DNA of 64,000 bases, from positions 62,001-126,000 of the forward strand of contig NZ_BCMI01000005.1 in NCBI RefSeq assembly GCF_002217985.1, given 5' to 3'. Position 1 is the stretch's first letter, and every line of letters begins with the position of its first letter. Below are positions 55,864 to 64,000 of this stretch, one piece after another. The translations under genes and the position numbers were made by a program. The notes beneath the pieces were generated by a model that was not told where the DNA came from, searched no databases, and worked only from the letters and a program-made list of their open reading frames with translations. Source of the stretch: Secundilactobacillus pentosiphilus. Lineage in GTDB: Bacteria > Bacillota > Bacilli > Lactobacillales > Lactobacillaceae.

Positions 55864-56898
55864 TAGTGAAATGAATCTTTGGCGGGCAAACGACTCCAGT
55901 TCTGGTGAAAAGACCATGGATTGCTTGCGCAGATCTTTGACGGTGCTGCTGCCTGTTAACAGCATTAGCCGTTTGAAATCCTGTAGCCAATGCCTTAGCC
56001 ATTCAACCGTTGCCACGTAATCCGTAGTAATGAGATGGTGTAAAACTTCACCAGCCATGCCCGCCATGTCGGCGCCCAAAGCCAATGCTTTAACGGCATC
56101 TAGCGGTGTTTTAATACCGCCACTGGCAACAATCACCGGGCGGCTTGAAAGCTTACGCATCTCAAGCAGCGATTCCGGCGTTGTTAACCCCCAGTCATCA
56201 AGGTAGGCCATTTCCTTTGCCGGCCGGCGGAAGTTTTCAATCCTGGCAAAACTCGTGCCGCCACGGCCACTCAAATCAACGTACTTGACCCCGATCGCCA
56301 TTAACTTCTGCACCGTTTTGGCGGTCATCCCAAACCCGACTTCTTTAACGATCACCGGCAAGTTCAGCTTTGCCACAATTGCTGCCAATTGATCCAGCCA
56401 GTAAAATTCCCGGTCACCTTCAGGCATAATGACTTCCTGAGCAGCGTTAATGTGAACTTGCAGGGCATCAGCCGAAATCATTTCCACGGCTGCCTGAGCG
56501 TCAGCAACGCTGTGCCCTGCACCAATGTTGGCAATCACCAAACCGTCTGGATTGTAGTCGCGGACAACGGCAAAGGTCTCGGTTAATTCAGGTTGCTTCA
56601 AGGCAACACTTTGCGACCCAACAGCCATTGGCAGGTGGACAGCAGCAGCTAGCTGCGCAATTTGTGCGTTTAGCTTACCCGTCTGCTCACTGCCGCCAGT
56701 CATCGCTTCAATCAAAACCGGGTAAGCAACCTGCTTCCTGGCAAACTTGGTAGAGGCATCAACGTCTGACAAAGCCAATTCAGGCAAACTTTGATGGAGT
56801 ATCCTAACTTGGTTAAAGCTGCTGTTTTCGGCAGGCTGGTGAAATTTCTCAGCCAGGGAAACGTGTTCATCTTTTCGATGTGACTGTTGTGAGGTCAT
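55858..56898 (-). CDS. fni: Isopentenyl-diphosphate delta-isomerase, type 2 (FMN-dependent)
   Basis: 346 residues. Converts IPP to DMAPP with FMN and NADPH. Motifs are AMTGGSEQTGKLN, HINAAQEVIMPEGDR, IVKEVGFGM, DLSGRGGTSFARIE and ASGGIKTPLDAVKALALGAD. It is the last gene of the minus-strand operon mvaK1-mvaD-mvaK2-fni, 4 nt after mvaK2. Confidence 0.95.
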   Translation of the reverse strand: MTSQQSHRKDEHVSLAEKFHQPAENSSFNQVRILHQSLPELALSDVDASTKFARKQVAYPVLIEAMTGGSEQTGKLNAQIAQLAAAVHLPMAVGSQSVALKQPELTETFAVVRDYNPDGLVIANIGAGHSVADAQAAVEMISADALQVHINAAQEVIMPEGDREFYWLDQLAAIVAKLNLPVIVKEVGFGMTAKTVQKLMAIGVKYVDLSGRGGTSFARIENFRRPAKEMAYLDDWGLTTPESLLEMRKLSSRPVIVASGGIKTPLDAVKALALGADMAGMAGEVLHHLITTDYVATVEWLRHWLQDFKRLMLLTGSSTVKDLRKQSMVFSPELESFARQRFISLE

Positions 56899-56902
56899 GT
56901 CA

Positions 56903-57976
56903 TCACTCCTCTACGTGGTGAACGTTGAATCTAAGTGGAATAATTTGGTTAGCAGCCCATTTTTCAATCAACTGGTTGAGCTGTTTATGTGAATCAATAA
57001 TTGCAATCCCGCAGTCACCGCCACCAGCACCGGAAGTCTTGGCGATGCCGCCGAACTCTTCGGCAATGTCACAAAGCTTCTTGAGCAGTGGGGTTTCAAT
57101 ATGCGCTTGGGTGAACTGATCCAGTTCATTCAGCAATTTGCGGTTAACGGCGATTTCGGCTTGAATGGCGTGAAGATCCTGGTTCCTAAAGCCCTCGATC
57201 ATCCGCTTCAAACAGGCCTTACTATTGGTGAGAAAGTCTTGATAGGCTTGCTGCCGTTTAGCTTTATTCAGCGCCACCCGATCAACCAAGTGGGAAGTAG
57301 AAGCCGGTGAACCGGTCCAGCCGACCAATAATTTAAGGTTCTTGGGCGGCGTCAGTAACTCAATATCTAGCCCCGGCCAGTCCATTGACAGCATTTCAGC
57401 AAAGTTGTAGTTCTTTTCAGCTAGTTTCAACCAGTCCCGGTCAAAGGAACGATAGGCGATCCAGCCGCCATAAACACTGGCAGCAATGTCGCCTAATGAC
57501 CCGTTTCCCTGGACGTGAAAATGCGCGATAGCTGCTAGCTTAAACAACTTATCGTGGTTAACGGGAAGATCATAAAACTTGCAGAGCGCCTTGATAGTTG
57601 CAACGGTGACCGCTGCAGAAGATCCCAGGCCGTATTTACGACCGTCCTTACTGTCCAAATCGCTTTCAACGGTTAAATGATAAATTCCCAGATCCTTGCC
57701 CAGTGTCTTAGCATAATCTTCCGTTACCTTGATGGCGGATAAAATGTAGTGGAAGGGATTATCCCGATTGTCAAAAACCATTTCCCCGTCTTCACGGCGC
57801 CAGTAAATGGAATTTTCCTGATACTGACTGGAAACAATACTGCCGATTTGGTCAGCGGATTGAATCGTCACCGTTACGAATTGATCCAAGGCAACAATGA
57901 TGGCGGGGAAGCCAGTCTCCACGACGGCGTACTCACCTGCAATATAAAGTTTGCCTGGGGCTTTCACAGAAATCAA
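56903..57976 (-). CDS. mvaK2: Phosphomevalonate kinase
   Basis: 357 residues. GHMP kinase with APGKLYIAGEYAVVE at the N-terminus, GLGSSAAVTVA as the ATP loop, and KTSGAGGGDCGIA near the end. It adds the second phosphate to mevalonate phosphate. The start is taken as TTG 57976 (MISVKAPGK), because AAAGGAC lies 8 nt before it; ATG 57994 has no ribosome site and lies upstream of AAAGGAC. The gap to mvaD is about 80 nt. Confidence 0.94.
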   Translation of the reverse strand: MISVKAPGKLYIAGEYAVVETGFPAIIVALDQFVTVTIQSADQIGSIVSSQYQENSIYWRREDGEMVFDNRDNPFHYILSAIKVTEDYAKTLGKDLGIYHLTVESDLDSKDGRKYGLGSSAAVTVATIKALCKFYDLPVNHDKLFKLAAIAHFHVQGNGSLGDIAASVYGGWIAYRSFDRDWLKLAEKNYNFAEMLSMDWPGLDIELLTPPKNLKLLVGWTGSPASTSHLVDRVALNKAKRQQAYQDFLTNSKACLKRMIEGFRNQDLHAIQAEIAVNRKLLNELDQFTQAHIETPLLKKLCDIAEEFGGIAKTSGAGGGDCGIAIIDSHKQLNQLIEKWAANQIIPLRFNVHHVEE

Positions 57977-58055
57977 AAAATCATGTCCTTTCATTAGCAG
58001 GCTAAAGGTACTTGCCGCTAATTCATCAATAAAGCAATTTATTAAAGTAAGTTAT

Positions 58056-59042
58056 TTAATCTGAAATTGAAATACCCGCACCTGGTCGGGTGATCAGTAC
58101 TTGATCCTTGCCGAAGACCGCTTGAAAGTGCTGGGCGATTTGCTCAGCATCAGCACCTTGGCAAATGATCTTGACGTTTGGTCCAGCGTCCATTGTAAAG
58201 TAACACGCTATCCCTTGCAAACGTAAGTCTTTAACCAGCTGCATGGCTTTAATGCTGTCAGCGTTGAAGTAAGTAAAGTTCGGGTCGGAACTCAGCGTTA
58301 ACGCATGCATCCGCATGGCGTTCTGCTCAGAAGTGCGGCCGAGTGCTTCAAAATCCTGGTTTTGAATGGCTGTTTTTACCGTTTTAAAATCGGCTTGACT
58401 GGCAGTTACCCAGGCGGAATAAAAGGGGCTGGTCTCAACAGCAAGCCGCATGCCGACGCGGCTAGAGACCTTTTTTTGTTTCACCGTTAATACCAGCGCC
58501 ACTACCGCAATGTCCCAAGCCGGCCGTTCATCGATGGGGTAGGCAAATGACGTCGCGTCATCGTGTCCCTGCTGCCAAGCGACGAACCCGCCAAAAATGG
58601 AACGGGTAGCTGAACCCGATCCGCGACGGGCCAATCTGGAAAGGTCACGACGGTTTAAAGCTAAGCCGGCAGCGCGGCTGGCAGCACCTGCTAGGGCCGC
58701 GAAGCCTGAGGCCGAAGAAGCCAGTCCGGCGGAGGTGGGAACGAAATTTTTAGTGATCACCCTGGCATGATAATCAAAGCCAGCAAGTTCACGCACGTGA
58801 TTTAAGAACGTCCGCACCCTTAAACTGGCATCGTCAGATAAAACCTGACCGTCAAAAATAACGTCATCGGCCGCTAACTCCGGGAGAAATTGAACGGCAG
58901 TTTGCGTATAGAATTTGTCTAGGGTAATCGATAAGCTGTCGTTTTGCGGAATAATCAGCTGGTCATTTAACTTCCCCCAGTATTTAACCAAGGCAATATT
59001 AGTATGTGCCTTGGCTGTGATTGGATGATCTGCAATTACCAT
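58056..59042 (-). CDS. mvaD: Diphosphomevalonate decarboxylase
   Basis: 328 residues. Motifs are HTNIALVKYWGKLN, PQNDSLSITLD, STSAGLASSASGFAALA and MDAGPNVKIIC. It turns mevalonate diphosphate into IPP. It overlaps mvaK1 by 1 nt (TAATG), so the two are coupled. Confidence 0.96.
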   Translation of the reverse strand: MVIADHPITAKAHTNIALVKYWGKLNDQLIIPQNDSLSITLDKFYTQTAVQFLPELAADDVIFDGQVLSDDASLRVRTFLNHVRELAGFDYHARVITKNFVPTSAGLASSASGFAALAGAASRAAGLALNRRDLSRLARRGSGSATRSIFGGFVAWQQGHDDATSFAYPIDERPAWDIAVVALVLTVKQKKVSSRVGMRLAVETSPFYSAWVTASQADFKTVKTAIQNQDFEALGRTSEQNAMRMHALTLSSDPNFTYFNADSIKAMQLVKDLRLQGIACYFTMDAGPNVKIICQGADAEQIAQHFQAVFGKDQVLITRPGAGISISD

Positions 59043-59989
59043 TATTTAGTATCCTCACTTTTTAAGGGCTGGACCCACGATTGTGCAGCGCCATGATTGG
59101 CTAATGCGAGGCGAATCTGAGTTGCTGTGGATTCGTCTGGAGCCAGACAGATCATGCAGCCGCCCATTCCGCCACCGGTTAACTTGGCGCCAAGTGCACC
59201 GTTTTGTTTGGCTACACTGATCATTTCATCCAACTGAGGATGACTGACCCCCAGTTGTTGCAGGCGAGCCTGAGCCTGGTCGAAAATCGTTCCTAGGTCG
59301 GCTAAACGATCGTTTGCCAGCGCCGTTTTAGCGGCATAGGTCAGCTGACCCAGCCCCTTAATGGCTTGGTTTGCCAGCTGCGGATCAGTTTCACGAAAAT
59401 GAGCAACTGCCTTAACAGCCAGACCCGTTTGACCATGGATCCCGCTGTCCGCGACCACTAAGTAGCCGTGCATATGAAACGGAATGACGACGGGCGCGGT
59501 TCCGGTAATAAACCAGATCGGATTCTTGGCGCTAGCCGTTGCAGCATCGATCCCGCTTGGGTTACCATGAATAATTTTTTCGGAAATATTGGCATCAAGC
59601 AGCAACTGGTCGTGTGACAGCGGCTGTTCCAAGAACTGGTACAGTGCGCGAATAATCGCCACTGCCGTCGCTGCTGATGAACCCATGCCGCGTTCGGCAG
59701 GCAAGTGACTGTTGATGGTTAAATCAAAGCCCAGATCAGTTGCATCGAACCATGCCAACAGTTCATCGATCAACTCATTGATACCGCCGAGTTGTTTGGG
59801 ACCTGAGTGTCTTGCACCAGTGTAATAGCGACTGATTAGCTGCTGAACACCATCGTTTCGGTACGCTAAAGTCACACTTTCACGTACGGCTGGCAACGGC
59901 AGTGCAATCGCCGGCTGGTGATACACAACGCTGTGTTCACCGATTAATATAATTTTTGCGTGACTGCTGCCACTAGCCGGTGTATCCAC
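59042..59989 (-). CDS. mvaK1: Mevalonate kinase
   Basis: 315 residues. GHMP kinase with SHAKIILIGEHSVVYHQPAIALPL, AERGMGSSAATAVAIIRAL, NPSGIDAATA and GGGMGGCMI. First step of the operon's pathway. The start is taken as GTG 59989, 9 nt after GGGGAG, giving the short N-terminus usual for the family; ATG 60028 would add 13 residues containing that site. A promoter with 17-bp spacing lies upstream. Confidence 0.94.
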   Translation of the reverse strand: MDTPASGSSHAKIILIGEHSVVYHQPAIALPLPAVRESVTLAYRNDGVQQLISRYYTGARHSGPKQLGGINELIDELLAWFDATDLGFDLTINSHLPAERGMGSSAATAVAIIRALYQFLEQPLSHDQLLLDANISEKIIHGNPSGIDAATASAKNPIWFITGTAPVVIPFHMHGYLVVADSGIHGQTGLAVKAVAHFRETDPQLANQAIKGLGQLTYAAKTALANDRLADLGTIFDQAQARLQQLGVSHPQLDEMISVAKQNGALGAKLTGGGMGGCMICLAPDESTATQIRLALANHGAAQSWVQPLKSEDTK

Positions 59990-60068
59990 TAAGAATTGCT
60001 CCCCTCGAACGTTTATTGTAAATTTCAAAATAACTCATACGTTTCGTAAATGATTACAAACACATGGT

Positions 60069-60097
60069 ATCATACGACAATTAGCGGGTTGTGACAA
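60069..60097 (-). promoter_or_regulatory. Promoter of the mevalonate operon
   Basis: On the minus strand TTGTCA (60097-60092) and TATGAT (60074-60069) are 17 bp apart, about 80 bp upstream of mvaK1. Confidence 0.75.
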
Positions 60098-60261
60098 GAA
60101 GCTAGGGTGTTGCGTACCTGAAAATCAAGTAAATTTAATGCTTTATTTAAGAATAAGCTTAATCGTCAGTAGGTTTCGCTTTCGATCTTAGATCATAGCG
60201 GCTTGATTTCATTGTGAAATGGGGTTTTATTCAATTAATCCTATCATCTATAAACGCCGGC

Positions 60262-60290
60262 TTCCGCCTACGAACCAAGTGTAGTATGAT
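60262..60290 (+). promoter_or_regulatory. Weak candidate promoter of dinG
   Basis: TTCCGC (60262-60267) and TATGAT (60285-60290) are 17 bp apart. The -35 is poor. The rest of the intergenic region (60098-60261) shows no gene or clear motif. Confidence 0.4.
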
Positions 60291-60326
60291 AAACAAAGAA
60301 AGATAATAGAGAATTTGGTGAAATTA

Positions 60327-63158
60327 ATGGATGCAAATACAATTTATGCCGTCGTCGATATTGAAACGACCGGTACTAACGTTGCTGAAGGCAACCGAAT
60401 GATTCAATTTGGGTGCGTGCTGGTGCAAAATGGTCAAATTATTAACCATTTCAACACAGACGTTAATCCACAAACTTCAATTCCACAATCCATTCAGGCA
60501 TTAACGGGCATTACTGAGGCCCAAGTTAAGCGGGCGCCGCTGTTTGATGACGTGGCCGGAACAATCTATAGCTTACTGTCTGATACGGTTTTTGTGGCGC
60601 ATAACGTCAACTTCGATTTCCCGTTTGTTAATGCTGAACTGGAACGGGTCGGGTATCCTCGGCTTGAAATTCAAGCCATTGACACGGTGACGCTCAGTCA
60701 GATTTTGTTGCCGACTGTCCCCAGCTACCGTCTGCATGATCTGACGGCGTATCTAAATATTGAACATGACCATCCGCACACGGCCAATGACGATGCACTG
60801 GTAACGGGTGAACTCTTGATCGTGCTGTTTAACCGCATGTTAGAACTGCCCATCGTGACCCTGCAGCAAATGGTTGCTGAAGATGCTGATTTACCGCAGG
60901 ATACTGCCGACGTTTTTAAATGGGGGCTGGCAGAAGTACGCAAAAATCCGCGTAGCCTGCCTGATTATTTGTACGTTTCCCACGGTATTGCATTACGAAA
61001 AACGCCGGTCATTAGAGCAGCCGATGACCGCGAGTACACTTACCCGCGGACTAAAAAGAATAAATTAAAGCGATTCCCTAAAAACTTTGAATGGCGGGCT
61101 GACCAGGCTAAAATGATGAACTTAGTCTACCGTCAATACACGGACAAGGAATCGGCTAATCAGCCGCTGATTGTTGAAGCACCGACTGGTACTGGGAAGA
61201 CCTTAGGCTACGCACTGCCGATGGCTTATTTAGCGCAAAAATACGATAAGCAAGTCGTGATTGCCACGGATACGGTATTACTGCAAAATCAACTGATTAA
61301 TCAAACCATGCCGTTGCTGGAACGGATGCTGCCATTTGAAACTCACGCTGAAGTGGTCAAGGGTAACGCCCATTATTTAGACCTGTCACGGTTTAAAGTT
61401 TCTTTGAGCCAGGCCGACCATTCCAAACAGACTCAGCTGATCAAACTCAGGCTGCTGGTTTGGTTGACCCAAACGGCAACTGGTGATTTAGACGAACTGC
61501 ACTTTAAAAACGAGCCGCCTTACTTAGATAGTGTCTACCATCACGGGATCGCCGATTTAACGGATACCGATCCGTTTTTTGAAGACGACTTTCTTAGACG
61601 GTTGTATCAGCGATTGAAGTATACCCGCTTTATCATTGTCAACCACGCTTTTTTGATCCGCCACGCCGATCTGCTGGGGGATAACTTCCATCAGCCGTAC
61701 CTAGTTGTGGATGAAGCACAGCACCTTGCAGATTACGCGCTGAAAACTCAGCGTCAGAAGTTTGATTTCCAAGTCTCGCTGTCCACCAGCCGTCGGTTAA
61801 TGGAGTTCTTGGATCCGGAAAATGAGTATGGCCTGACCGCCGCCACGGAAGGGTTATCGTTAAACGATGACTTGAAGACCTTTTATCGCTGGTTAATTGA
61901 ATTCAGCCGTCAGCTGCGCGCACTGGATGATTATTTAACTAACCATTTTAAACCTCAGTTTGGCGGTAAGTTCACTAAGCCGTATAAGGAAATTGTGATT
62001 TCTGAAACGGATTGGGTAAACTTCCTCAAACAGCGTGAAGGGTTGTTTGAACAGTTAGATATTTTAGTTGGTAAATTTCAAGATCAGCTGGCCAAAATCA
62101 CGGATTCGTTTTATCAGCAATCAAATCGCTGGTTAAAAAGTGATGAAGAACTCTTCATGCGTTTCAGCCACGCTGTCAATGCCCTGACGGATGCCTGGAA
62201 TACGTTAACCGCGATCCGGCAGGCACCGCAGCATGAAGAAGCCGGTACGGGCAGTTACTTATACTGGCTTACCGTCAGCAACGATTTAAGCCATATTATG
62301 GTAGCGTCAAATTTGATGACTGTAGAGGGCTTTTTGACGCAGCAGGTTTACTCCCATTTTCAAGCACCAACGTTTACGGGAGCAACGCTGTTTTCATCAA
62401 ACCGTTCACAATATCTGTACGATCAGTTAGACCTCGATAGAAGCACGGTCAAAATGCGCCGGCTTAAATCCGACTTTAACTTCGAAGCTCAAGCCAAGAT
62501 GTACATCAGTAATGACGCGCCTGATATTATTAAAGAAGAAGAAAACTATAATCACTACGTGTCGCAAACCCTGATCAAAATGCTGTCAAAGGTTAACCGG
62601 CCAACTCTAGTCCTGTTTAACTCACTGGCAGCAATTGAGTCGGTTTACGGCAGCCTGACTGAGGCCATTCACCCTAAAGAACGCTTGATCCTAGCGCAAG
62701 GTATTTCCGGCTCAAAGGAAAAATTGATTAAGCGCTTTATGGATGAAGATAACGCCGTTTTACTGGGTGCAGCCAGTTTCTGGGAGGGGATTGACCTCCC
62801 CCAAGATAAGCTTCAGGTCCTCGTGATTGCACGACTGCCGTTTGATTCACCCGATCAGTTAGAAACCAAAGTGCAGTACGAACGATTGAAGGCTAAGGGT
62901 AAAAATCCGTTTTATAACTTGTCATTACCTAAGGCGACTCTGCGCCTGAGGCAAGGTATCGGCCGTCTGATCCGTACCCGTCAAGACTACGGTGCAGTGA
63001 TCGTGCTTGACAGCCGCTTAGTCACTCGGCATTATGGGCAAACCATTTTGAAAACTTTACCTGCCAGTTTGCCTATCATGACGGGGACCGTACCGCAATT
63101 ACTCAGCGATATGACAAAATTCTTTAAAAAACACAAAAGTATCAGCCATGACAGCTGA
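60327..63158 (+). CDS. dinG: DinG-type exonuclease/helicase
   Basis: 943 residues. Residues ~5-170 are a DEDD exonuclease of the polymerase III epsilon type (VVDIETTGTN, HNVNFDFPF, HTANDDALVT). The XPD-like helicase part has Walker A APTGTGKTLGY near 290, VVDEAQHL near 460, SFWEGIDLP near 820 and RQGIGRLIRT near 880. Firmicutes DinG has nuclease activity added to an XPD-like fold, without the FeS cysteines seen in E. coli DinG. Start ATG 60327 after a GGTGA. The order dinG-ypmB-aspB is conserved in Bacillus and lactobacilli. Confidence 0.95.
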   Translation: MDANTIYAVVDIETTGTNVAEGNRMIQFGCVLVQNGQIINHFNTDVNPQTSIPQSIQALTGITEAQVKRAPLFDDVAGTIYSLLSDTVFVAHNVNFDFPFVNAELERVGYPRLEIQAIDTVTLSQILLPTVPSYRLHDLTAYLNIEHDHPHTANDDALVTGELLIVLFNRMLELPIVTLQQMVAEDADLPQDTADVFKWGLAEVRKNPRSLPDYLYVSHGIALRKTPVIRAADDREYTYPRTKKNKLKRFPKNFEWRADQAKMMNLVYRQYTDKESANQPLIVEAPTGTGKTLGYALPMAYLAQKYDKQVVIATDTVLLQNQLINQTMPLLERMLPFETHAEVVKGNAHYLDLSRFKVSLSQADHSKQTQLIKLRLLVWLTQTATGDLDELHFKNEPPYLDSVYHHGIADLTDTDPFFEDDFLRRLYQRLKYTRFIIVNHAFLIRHADLLGDNFHQPYLVVDEAQHLADYALKTQRQKFDFQVSLSTSRRLMEFLDPENEYGLTAATEGLSLNDDLKTFYRWLIEFSRQLRALDDYLTNHFKPQFGGKFTKPYKEIVISETDWVNFLKQREGLFEQLDILVGKFQDQLAKITDSFYQQSNRWLKSDEELFMRFSHAVNALTDAWNTLTAIRQAPQHEEAGTGSYLYWLTVSNDLSHIMVASNLMTVEGFLTQQVYSHFQAPTFTGATLFSSNRSQYLYDQLDLDRSTVKMRRLKSDFNFEAQAKMYISNDAPDIIKEEENYNHYVSQTLIKMLSKVNRPTLVLFNSLAAIESVYGSLTEAIHPKERLILAQGISGSKEKLIKRFMDEDNAVLLGAASFWEGIDLPQDKLQVLVIARLPFDSPDQLETKVQYERLKAKGKNPFYNLSLPKATLRLRQGIGRLIRTRQDYGAVIVLDSRLVTRHYGQTILKTLPASLPIMTGTVPQLLSDMTKFFKKHKSISHDS

Positions 63159-63211
63159 GATTTTGCTATAATTATGAGCAGTAATAACTGAAAGAAGGCG
63201 TTTTAACGAAC

Positions 63212-63718
63212 ATGAGAAGGGAACATGCCAGCCGACGGCATATGAGTAATCGTATTTTGCTGACCATACTCGGTATCGTCGTGGTTTTACTGCTGATTCT
63301 TTTCGGCGGTATTCATCACGCAACCTCACCAGTCACCAAAGCCAAAGCTCAGTCGGTGCAAATTGCTAGGAAGTACGCTGGCCTCAAAACTACTGATGGT
63401 TTCTACTGGACCAACTTGGATCAAACCTACTACACAGTAGCTGGTAAAAATAATCACGATCAGTCAGTGTATATCATTGTTCCCCAAAAGGGCGGTAACG
63501 TTAGGGTTTTACAACAGAATAAGGGAATGTCCCGTAATCAGGCACTCGGCCGTATCTGGGCAAAACACAATCCCAAAAAGGTGATTTCTGCGGCTCTCAG
63601 TGTGTTTAACGGGCGTCCTGCCTGGGTTATCAGTTACATGAATCAAAAGGGTCAACTATGCTACGAAACGTTAAGTTTTAAGTCGGGTAAAGTATTACAA
63701 GCGATTGAAAACATCTAG
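63212..63718 (+). CDS. ypmB: YpmB/DUF5590-type membrane-anchored protein
   Basis: 168 residues. One membrane helix (RILLTILGIVVVLLLILFGGI, ~14-36) follows a basic N-terminus. The outer part has two PepSY-like repeats. The position between dinG and aspB supports the name. A second ATG at 63242 (MSNRILL) is possible. Function unknown, perhaps a regulator of cell-wall enzymes. Confidence 0.88.
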   Translation: MRREHASRRHMSNRILLTILGIVVVLLLILFGGIHHATSPVTKAKAQSVQIARKYAGLKTTDGFYWTNLDQTYYTVAGKNNHDQSVYIIVPQKGGNVRVLQQNKGMSRNQALGRIWAKHNPKKVISAALSVFNGRPAWVISYMNQKGQLCYETLSFKSGKVLQAIENI

Positions 63719-63739
63719 TTATTCAAGGAGGCCATTCTT

Positions 63740-64000
63740 TTGAAGATTTCACAGCGTGCACAACAGCTTCAGCCGTCAGCGACGATGAAAGTTTCCGCTC
63801 AAGCAAAACAAATGATTGCCGATGGCATTGATGTTATTAACCTGGGAATTGGCGAACCAGACTTCGAAACGCCCAAGAATATTGAAACGGCTGCTATTAA
63901 TGCGATTCAAGCGGGCAAAGCGAGTTTTTATACACCAGCTGCCGGCATTCCGCGGTTACGAACCGCAGTGGCGACGCGTACGACTAAAGATTACGGTCTA
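63740..64000 (+). CDS. aspB: Aspartate aminotransferase (class I/II), 5' part
   Basis: 87 codons of a gene cut by the window end. Start TTG 63740 has AAGGAGG 8 nt upstream. The N-terminus (SATMKVSAQAKQMIADGIDVINLGIGEPDFETPKNIETAAINAI ... FYTPAAGIPRLRTAVA) is characteristic of class I/II pyridoxal-phosphate aminotransferases of the AspB type. It would interconvert aspartate and oxaloacetate. It is probably co-transcribed with dinG-ypmB. Confidence 0.93.
   Translation, partial: MKISQRAQQLQPSATMKVSAQAKQMIADGIDVINLGIGEPDFETPKNIETAAINAIQAGKASFYTPAAGIPRLRTAVATRTTKDYGL

Overview
The window is a piece of a Lactobacillaceae chromosome: the late region of a contractile-tailed prophage (about 1-28.4 kb) followed by conserved host genes (about 28.9-64 kb). 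The assignment rests on the host gene order recG-plsX-acpP-rnc-smc-ftsY-ylxM-ffh-rpsP-khpA-rimM-trmD-rplS, a mevalonate operon with type 2 IPP isomerase, a C69 dipeptidase, a helveticin J-like protein, and strong AGGAGG ribosome binding sites with several TTG/GTG starts. The glycerol kinase has Thr where PTS-regulated homologues have the HPr-phosphorylated His, which would fit a heterofermentative lineage. No species can be named from sequence alone.

Prophage. The window opens inside the large terminase. Packaging and head genes follow: portal, then a minor head protein carrying a C-terminal ADP-ribosyltransferase-like domain and overlapped by a small gene of unknown function, then scaffold, two gpD-like decoration genes (one split in two), an E-type major capsid protein and two small Ig/Fn3-like proteins. 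Next come head-tail connectors, tail terminator, sheath, tube, tail chaperones whose second part lies in the +1 frame, and a 1923-residue tape measure with M23 peptidase and tail-lysozyme domains. The baseplate set is LysM protein, plug, hub, DUF2577, gp25-like, J-like and gpI-like proteins, followed by a fibre with pyocin-knob-like repeats. Three XkdX-like small proteins, two overlapping membrane proteins, an LLH-type holin and a GH25 endolysin end the late operon. A small gene with its own promoter and terminator (28.0-28.3 kb) sits between the lysis genes and the chromosome, as a moron would.

The most unusual signal is in the head genes. A peptide of about 19 residues ending in DTTATV recurs in three virion proteins. 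In two of them it is the C-terminus and is followed by a stop, exactly 11 nt containing a Shine-Dalgarno sequence, and a new ATG. The peptide looks like the first two strands of an Fn3 domain, and the following small proteins begin with what looks like the remaining strands. This suggests Fn3 domains, and one decoration protein, divided between two polypeptides.

Host region. Replication/repair and lipid genes (recG, plsX, acpP), RNase III, SMC and the SRP pathway (ftsY, ylxM, ffh) are followed by a MoxR ATPase/VWA-protein pair placed between ffh and the rpsP-khpA-rimM-trmD-rplS translation genes. Then come pepD (minus), a YitT-type membrane protein, a 4-OT tautomerase, glpK, an SH3-like/metallophosphoesterase protein (minus), a helveticin J-like protein, a HAD phosphatase (minus), an RsmF-type rRNA methyltransferase, the minus-strand operon mvaK1-mvaD-mvaK2-fni, and dinG-ypmB-aspB (last gene cut by the window end). 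Many transcription units are separated by clear Rho-independent terminators, and several promoters with 17-bp spacing can be read directly.
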